This document shows positions 44,344 to 53,300 of a stretch of DNA of 64,000 nucleotides, one piece after another. Numbering within the stretch: position 1 is the first letter of the stretch; every line of letters starts with the position of its first letter. Under the pieces are notes generated by a model. The model saw only the letters and a program-made list of their open reading frames with translations. It did no database searches and was not told where the DNA came from. Both the position numbers and the translations under genes were made by a program. Origin of the DNA: Bathynomus jamesi (Eukaryota > Arthropoda > Malacostraca > Isopoda > Cirolanidae); NCBI GenBank assembly GCA_023014485.1, contig JAJOZX010012022.1, positions 35,148-99,147 on the forward strand, written 5' to 3'.

Positions 44344-47300
44344 CATACATATGAAAGAACCTCAGGGGACTATTCTAAGTTCAATCCCATATATATGTAT
44401 ATATATTTTTTTCTAGTTGTAACTCTTCCTCTCTTCCTTACCATTTCTCACTCCTGAATACTGAAAATAGGCAAATGTCATATATTAGAAAGAGAATTCA
44501 TTTCACTACATTTTTCATTCAGAGATACTGAACTCTCTCTTTTAATTCTTAATATTTGGCCAAATGTTACAGTAAATATTGACTAGGTTTAGGCTTACAC
44601 AAACTCTGTTTACAGTGTGATGCAGGTTTGAGTTCCACTAGTTGCTACTTTTCCCACTTTATTGCCTTTTCCCTTTCCACCTAGATAGAAGAATGGCTAC
44701 TAGACAGATAGCAGGAATAATTTTAAGTGGTCATGAATCAGAAAGTGAAAAGTGGGGTGCCATAAAGGTTATTGGCTCATTCCTCTTCCTTGTATATCTA
44801 AATGATTTAAGGAGGGGAGTAGGTAGTAAAATATCTGCTTTGTGGATGATATAAAAGTGACAGCCCTAACCACAAGCTCTGATAGTTATTACAAACTGCA
44901 AAAAGATCTTGATAGATTAGTTGCTTGGGTTAGTAATTGGCAAATTGAATCCAATGATCAAACATGCAAAGTCTTTCATGTTTGAAGAAATAATGGAAAT
45001 TTAGCTGTGAAATGCAAGGAAACTGATCAGAAGATATGATACAATTTATTGTTCTTCTGTATTTTTACATGTATATACACAATATACATTAGCTATCACA
45101 AAATTTAGGTTTATATAAATGGGACAAGTAATGCTTTCCTATATGTACATATTGCATATAGCATAGAACTGCCATTTGCAAGCAAATTTTGTACTTTATT
45201 GACAGCATTTGGTTGGTTATTTGACAAATCTTACAAGATGTTAGTCAAGATAAAAATGATCTAGGTGTTACTGTTAGTAATACTGTGATATGAGGTTTTC
45301 AGAGTAGTCTAGGAATAGGGCTAATGTACACTGGAAATATGAAAGTTACCCTATTTAATTTAATGTGTATCACACTTTCACATTTCATTACAAGGCTATA
45401 AAGCATTGTAATGCCAAATATTTTCAAACAAAACCCGAGAGCATCAAAATTTAATCATTTAGAGTTTTATTGGAAAATTTTAATGAATTAAATGAAAGTA
45501 GTAGTTTCCTATTTATATAATAGTATTAACTCGTGTTGACTGATTCAAATAACTTGTTCAAGGCTGAGTGAGTTTATCAATCAAGTAGACTGAGACTTCC
45601 CTGGGCAATTTATTATAACCTTTATGTTTGGGTTACCTTTAAAATGGGGTTCATTATTCATTTATTTTTACTTAGCCTAGTAGGTTGAAGTGTATAGCCT
45701 AATTATTTTTGTCTATAACTTGGGGGTTATCTATAGAGACTAGGCCTAGGCCAGTTAGAAAAATATAAATAGAACTCTATTATTAATATACCCTAACCTT
45801 TATTTTTCCATCCTTTTAAATATTTAGGTTCAAGAAGCTGTGTGTGTTTTAATAAAGCATAATTTGGTAATATGGGATGAAGCTCGGCCTGGCATTCCAG
45901 GGTACACACTTTTGAATGACAGAGTTCTGCTTCTCCTTCGTTTTCCAAGGTAGAGTAAATATTGTTTTATTTTAAAGTCATAAAATAGCACAGTACTTAT
46001 CTAACCAAAGAATACTATGAAAATTATCTTGCAGTCCATTGATATTTATGTAAATAAATGACAGAGACAAGATTCCAAATATTTCTTGGTTAGAAGACTG
46101 CTGGGATATCAGCACTTGTGTATATAATATACAGGGTGTAACAAAAATCTTTTATCATAGGAGATTATTTTTATTTGTTAGGAAGACAATAAATGTTCAA
46201 ATGCATACCATTCAGGTGTTGACACATGTTAATCTGATTATATAAGATATATTGAATTTACATAGGGTATTCTTACTGATGCTGTCTGGTAAACAATCAA
46301 CTTTGTGTCCTATATAACATTCAGTGTAGCTTACATGATTGAATTAATATGTCAACACCTGAATGGCATACAGTTTGAACATTTATTGTCTTAGTAATCA
46401 ATAAAAAAAAATTATATATATACATATAGTATATATCCCCGACTTCTTACCAGCTGTAACTCCGCTATGATTCTTCCCCCCCCCCCCCCCCCCCCCGGTC
46501 TATTGTTCATTTCTATTCGCAGTTCCATAGTCTTCATCCTGTGTTTGCTCTGCTAGCCACCTTTCTTTTGGTGGCCATGAGTGGTCATAGTTTGAAACTA
46601 AAAAAAATATTTAAAAAAATATATATATAAGTAGGGTAGAGCTTAGTTATAATTTGTAATTTCGCAGATATGTTTTTCTGGTTCGTGAACAGTATGGAGA
46701 AGATGCTGAAATGGTGGTTGATATTCTCTCTAAAGAAGGCCAGGCCACTGCCTCACAAATTATCATCTATTCCTCATTAAAACTCTTAGATGCAGCAGAA
46801 GAAGGTTTGTCTTTCTTTATTATTTCCTTTAGAAATTAAGGCAACAAATGTCACATACATTCATATTGGTAAAGGATTAACCTCAATAGAAGGATACAGG
46901 GAATAAAGCCACAATAGGAAAAGGATTTATTAAAAGCAAAAGCTTTTGGTCTATTATAAGGTCTTCATCAGTTGTGAGGGAAAAGGGATTAAGGAAGATC
47001 AAAGATTCACTTTACATTTATTTCATTCTGAATTTCATTTGGAAAAATATTAAAAAAAAAAATAAATTGAGAGAAGAATGATGATAAATAACAATGAGGT
47101 GACCATCTCCTCTTCCTTTTTATTCAAACCTGATGAAGACCTTAGAATAGGTGTAAGGCTTGTGCTTCTAATAAATCTTTTTCTTATTCTGGCTTTATTC
47201 CCCAAATTCAATTTCTCATAATGGAAGTATTTGCTTAACATCAGTAAAAGGATAGATTTTTGTTTATTTCATCATTGTCTGAGCATCAAAGAAGGGAATC

Positions 47301-50300
47301 ATTCCTAGATATATACTTTAATTAATTTCTGATAGTTTTATAAAAAAATATGGTAGGCTATTCATTTGCTTAATAAGTATGTATTAGTTTTATTATTCTG
47401 GAGACTTAATGTCAGTATATCAAGTACTTTTGTGCAGAACCCCTACAGGAATAAAATGACTACATAAAAACAGTTTTAATGTACTGACACTGCTAGCAGA
47501 TATAATAAGTAAACACAACACAACACACCCAGTTAGTATGTTGTTGTCTTTTCATGTACTTCATGAAGGGCTCGAACATGTGGCATCATTGCTATGACGA
47601 TTTGGTCCAAATTATGCCCAAAGCCCAGTTAGTATTTCCTTTAGATTTGATACAAATGTGAGAGGAGGCTTTGTTTTCTGCAAACATACTCAATAGGATT
47701 CATAGCTGGGCTTCTTAGAACCTAAGTAAGATCTTTTGCCCCTTTTTTCTCTCTCACTTAGTATTGTATTGTAAAGTGTGACAAGTTGCATAGTCATCTT
47801 GCAACACACGCATGTTTTTCTTGATGGAACAACAGCAGAAGATGGTTTTCAAGGATGGATACATATTTCCTAAATTCAAACATGCCTCGACGAATACCAG
47901 GTTCATTTTTCTAGGATCATACATTGCTGCAATACAATAACACTGAAACTTTCGCCCTGTAATCTGGGTGTAAAGAAGAATTTTTATAGGCTTGATTTGA
48001 CACTTTCTCTACATCTACACTTGGAAAAAAGTTTGCATAGAAATAAAATTTCTAGAAAGCATAAAACAAAGTTACCAATTGTTAACCCTTTCACTCACTG
48101 GGTAGACAATTGTGTAGCTGAAAAATAAACTATACTGATTCTTATATAACCACACGTAAAGGCAAATTTCTTTTTTACCCTGTCATAATTCGTGAGCGAA
48201 AGGGTTAATATTGTTTTCCTTTGGATAGGCCTATTTTATTCATTTGTTGACAATAATAAAATTTCAAAAGCAAAACTCAAATTATTATTGATTAGTAGTC
48301 ATTTTAATGATTGGGTTTTGTTTTGGGAATTTTAATACTCTCACCAAAAAGAATAAAATATCTAAACAAAAACAATATTACCAATTAGTACCTAATTTTT
48401 TATGCTTTTAAAATGTTTTGTTCCTAGGCGAACCTTTTTCCGAAACTACGTCCATTTGCCATAAACTAAAGAAACAGAAATTTGTCTTAGGGGTGGAAAA
48501 CTGACTTCAAAGAATCGGTAGACTCGTGGATCATTATATGATATTTGCCCATTCGAAATGGTAATTTACATTTGCTCTTGTGAGCAAAAATTTTTAATGA
48601 GTCACGCGTCTGTTGTAATCATGTTCGTAGGGATGCTGTTGAGCTTTGACTGTAGTGATAATTTACAGCATTGGCGATGTCAGTAAGCCTCGCACGCGGA
48701 TTGGACCTCACCTGACGAACAATGTCCCTTTTTTTGTGTGTTAATTTTATTGCTGTGGGATTCTGTATTGCATGTAGTGGATTACTTAACATATCTTTGT
48801 ATTTGTTATTGATTCGAGTTATTCACTCCGAGCTTAAGCGCCATGCCTACCCCACTGAGAATAGCTAATGAGTTCTTAGATTATGTATATATACAGTATT
48901 TTTGTATATTGAAATAATTGTTAGCTGAAGCTTGCTTAAATACATTGGAATGCGCATTTTTAAGTGCAGTAATCGTACTTAAATAAAGTGTAAAGGGAAA
49001 GTGCATTAAAGTGGGAAACTAGAAGCTAGTGGAACTCGAACACATGACGCGGTAGGAGCGCTGATTCTGACATGTGACTCTCGCGGGTTCGAATCCTACT
49101 AGCTTTAGTTTCCCATTTTATTGCCATTTCCCTTTCTATACAAAGACTTCCTCTTCTTCCTGAAAGGATCTCAAGGTGTAAAGACTGAAATTGAAGACAG
49201 ACACATCACAGTTCGAAATGCCTTTGAGAGACTTGTGAAAAATGAATTCATTCAGAAGTGTCCGAATCCACAAGATACAAATCAGCCAGTACCAGTTTTG
49301 ACAATAAAAGAAGAACAGTTGTTCAGGTAGAACGCATAAACAACGTCCCATAATCTTTAGATTTTTTGAGCAGGGTTCTTATTTTAAGGTTTTCCTACCA
49401 TCTTTGGAGGAGCCGAAGTCGTGTGACGAAGAGGACCTACGCCTTAACGTCAGATACGAATCATTTAACGGGTCGCTACATTGTCTGAATGCAAAGTACG
49501 ATCCCCCAACCAACTACTGAACAGACAAAACGTCACTTAACCACGCTGATCTAATGGGAAATGGTGTTGCTACGTAGCTACGATGTAGCCGTAAAGATTT
49601 GGTGGAGTGCCTTTCGTTACTCAAACGACAATCACTACAGACCAAATGTATGCTTAGTAGTAGTATTGTAGTTGGAGCTTTGAACTTTTTAATATAAATA
49701 TATCACGTCAAAGAATATGAATGTTATATTAAGTTCAAGTTCGAAATTGTTCAGTAAGACTAGGTTTTATATCTGGTGACAGCTGCAGTATCATAATTTA
49801 ATATTTGTAATATGGATTATTGAATATTAACGAAGCACTGGCATTTGGTTGATTGGTTAGTAAAAATCAGTATGAGCTTTTGTTTGTAACCCTTTTATAA
49901 AATGAATGTTTATTTCATTCTACTATTGCTCGCCTTTTATTAGTTTATTTGACTTTTTCTGGACTATCCGTGTGGTCCAATCTTCCGTTCTTTTGTAGAA
50001 ACGTTTTGACAACCCATTTTGAAGCTTTGTATGTATCGGTATCCTTTTTAGTTTGATACAACTTTAGAAATTTTCTTTTTTGAGATTTGATGCCGATTCA
50101 TTAGACCTGAAACTCCTTCAGGAAGAAATCAAAGAACGTCGTTCGAACGCCGATCAAAATATCCTCTCTCAGGCATCCAAAACGATCCACAGTCATCCAG
50201 ATAAAGACATCTTTTGGAGGTTGAATTATGACAGATTTCACATTGAACTCAGGTGAGGAAATAATAATTATGGTATGTTTAACCAAATTAATCATTATAG

Positions 50301-53300
50301 TGATGTGGATCACAGAACCAAATTATTGGTTTGTATAGAACGAAAGTGAAAGGGATATTGAATGGGATAGTATGAAGAAGGTGCTTCAGTGGCTGTGGAA
50401 GACGTGTCAAAAGCCGTGGGAAAGTGGGTGTGTTCTACGTGATTGGACAAAAGCGAATGTAAAAGTTAAAGGGATTTAAGCCTTTCATATATATCTGGAA
50501 AAATATATGGAAGTACAGTATGTTAATACAGTAAAATACATTGAAGATTCTTTGGGTGGAAATAAACACAGTAATTAGGGAATAAAGAAGGTATATGTTG
50601 TTGTATCTGAAAGATTATTAAAAGTGAGTGTTAGTAAACGTAAGGTCGTTATAGTTTGATAGTGTGTGTGTGATATATTGTGGTGAATGTAGAAGTATTG
50701 AGAGGTTGTGTAAGAACTTCAATATTCGGGTGCTTCAGTGAGAAAAGAGGTAAGAGTAAATCGGAAGCTGAAGGAGAGTGAATCAGGATAAGCATATTAT
50801 CGGTGTAATAAAACTGGTAGAAATAAAATGCTCGAGTGTAGATGTATTGAGAGTTCACATGGAAGTGTATTGCTGACAATAATTTGTTTGTAAAATCGGC
50901 AGCAGTTGAGAGGAATAGTTTTAGAAGCGTGATTGGTATAAATGGATTGACCTTACGAGGAAGAGTATTTGGGAAAGGTGTGGAGTGAAAAGTTATTGCA
51001 GATGAAAATGGAGGAGAGGCTGCTACGTTGGTATGGTCATGTAGAGAGAATAAATAATGATAAAATTGTGAAAAAGGTGTATCATGGCGAATGCGTAGGT
51101 GTGGGAAATAGAAGAGGAGGATGGATGCAATTAGTAACTGTAAAGAAAGGAAGCATTTTGTAAGAGGTGTGTAAATATCACCAGATCTCAACCTTTTCAT
51201 GACCTCTATCGCTCTGGTACCATGGTCCTGGGTTTGTAATTGTTGTATCTCCAGTCATATTAAGTTAAAAGTTCTCTCAGGGAATGGGGAATTGGTTCTC
51301 AGTTAGTGTTAAACAGATAAAAAAGTAAGTTTTTGTTAATAGGACCCATTCTGTAATAGCGTCTATCAGCAAGTGTGGAGAAGAATGAATTTTGAAAAAA
51401 AGTCGGCTGCATCACTTATTTAAAACTATTTACCATTCTAAATAAAGTGAGCACAGTACTTAAGAGCCCTTTCATTTGTCTTTTAGAGATAATGCAATGC
51501 GGAACAGTCTTTCATGCCGGATTGATCCGATGGCGGGGGCCTGTTTCGGGGCCATTCTAAAGGTGTCTTACCGCCGAAGCGATCCGTGGGTGCCAGTTTT
51601 CGAACCAGTTCTTGCTTCGAACATCCGAGACCAGCAGAAGGAGTTCTTGCATTTGGATCAGTACTTAAAAATTCTAGGCAAGATGAAGGACTCTGTTCCG
51701 TGTGTTTAATTTTTGCTCCTTTACATGAAGCTCTATTGCGGAAAGGATACTCCTTCGGTTATTTATTCCAATAAACACTGGTTAAACATTTGAAAGTAAA
51801 GAGAAGACCACTTTAAGTGTTCATTTTGATCTTTTCCTTTGCAGTGGAGAGCGGCGGGGATTGTTTGAGGAAGGTTGGGGACGCTGGTGGAGGCGAATAT
51901 GTGGTGAGTGTTGTAGCCATGATTCGATCCCTCACGTTGTCTCACATCGACAACATCGTTCGAGAACGATTTGGATCAAAGGCAGCCAGGATCTTCAGGT
52001 AGGTGTTCTTTCATGCATTTTAACAAGGAAACTTGTTAAAATGTCGAATCTTTTTTTCAGGATTTGAACATTACATAGTCATAATTCATTATCACAGTCA
52101 CACCTGTAATTGTATCACTGTATATAAACAAAATTGAAAGCAATTAATGTGAAATTTACAAGGGTAATTTTAATTATTGCTGGAGAAGTATACGAAATAG
52201 TGTTAATAGACAGGGTAAAAAGACTGCGGATTCGTTGGCGTTGGTTAGAGAAGTAAAGAGAATTAAAGAAGAGAATAAAGAAAATTAAAGAAGATATGTT
52301 GTTGAAGTGTTTGTAGCGAGAGAGCCAATTGAGAAACTACTAGGTGATAAGAAAAAGGTGTATAAGGCATTTATAGATTTAGAGAAAGTGTATAAATAGT
52401 GAAGGGATCTTTCTTATGGCAGATGTTTAGAATGTCTGATGTCAGTGGTAAGTTGTTAAATGCAGTGAAATTTTTGTACGGGGAATAAAACGGAGAAAAA
52501 GCCAGTCGGTAATAAATTTAGAAAAACAACCATCAAAATTTTTAACTTCACAGCCAAAGCCAGCGAGCCCAAATTTGTAGTTACACACTCACTGTTCTAA
52601 AATTTTCTATTGAAAATCTTTCGTATGAAATTATTTGTCAGTTATAAGGCGAACGTGGACTGACTAGATATTGGTAGGCTTTGAGACATCATCATCATCA
52701 TAATGGTGATACAAATAAAGAAAATGTTAATCTCTTGATATTTGATTTTTTTTTTCTCTAGATTGGTTAGAGAAAACGGAATGATGGAGCAGGACTACAT
52801 TGCTGAACTGAGTATGGTTGGGAAGAAGGAAGCGAATGTGTTAACGCACCGCCTATTGAATGACAACTTCCTTCGTATATATGAAGTCCGCAAAGGGATT
52901 GCTCCGTCTCCCGCGAGCAAAAGTATCTACTTGTTCTATGTCGACCTCACAATGGTTAATATCGCTCGCTTCCTTACGTGACCTGATGTAGACTTAATTA
53001 ATAATTACTATGGTCTCTTATTCCGTGATGTCATATTATTTTCAATTTAACTTTATCTGACTCCTTGAAAACTAGTAGGATTCGTTTTGTTGATGAAATT
53101 TAATATGTTACTAAAATCCAACAAAAAGACATTGTTTAGTTGTAATCTTCATATTCTTTGCTATTTATATAACTTGAAACCATTAAGGGAGTGGTAACAG
53201 GTTCTTTTGACTTGATGACAGCTGGTAGTTTAGAGCCGAGATACATTTTGTTCGTGACTTTTTGATTCGGTAAATAAAAATTTATTTCGTATTTTAGTTG

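Larger units (their letters stand above)
47540..48790 (-). pseudogene. decayed Tc1-like transposase, split by a piggyBac MITE
   Basis: On the minus strand the N-terminal part (48790-48480) reads AIKLTHKKRDIVRQVRSNPR then ARLTDIANAVN. The C-terminal part (48010-47540) reads KFQCYCIAAMYDPRK, MRVLQDDYATCHT and LRSPAMNPIEYV, retaining remnants of the second Asp and final Glu boxes. The middle is degraded and contains the MITE at 48086-48204. Intron 3 of POLR3C, antisense. Confidence 0.5.

Noticed and set aside
49358..49520. Possible extra POLR3C exon (FLPSLEEPKSCDEEDLR...)
   Set aside because: In phase and open, but splicing exon 4 directly to exon 5 preserves the family spacing, and this stretch lacks a convincing donor before its stop. 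Kept as intron.
50649..51200. 183-codon minus-strand open frame
   Set aside because: Antisense to LINE remnants (the GHVERINN... C-terminus is on the plus strand); composition is low-complexity and no motif is present.
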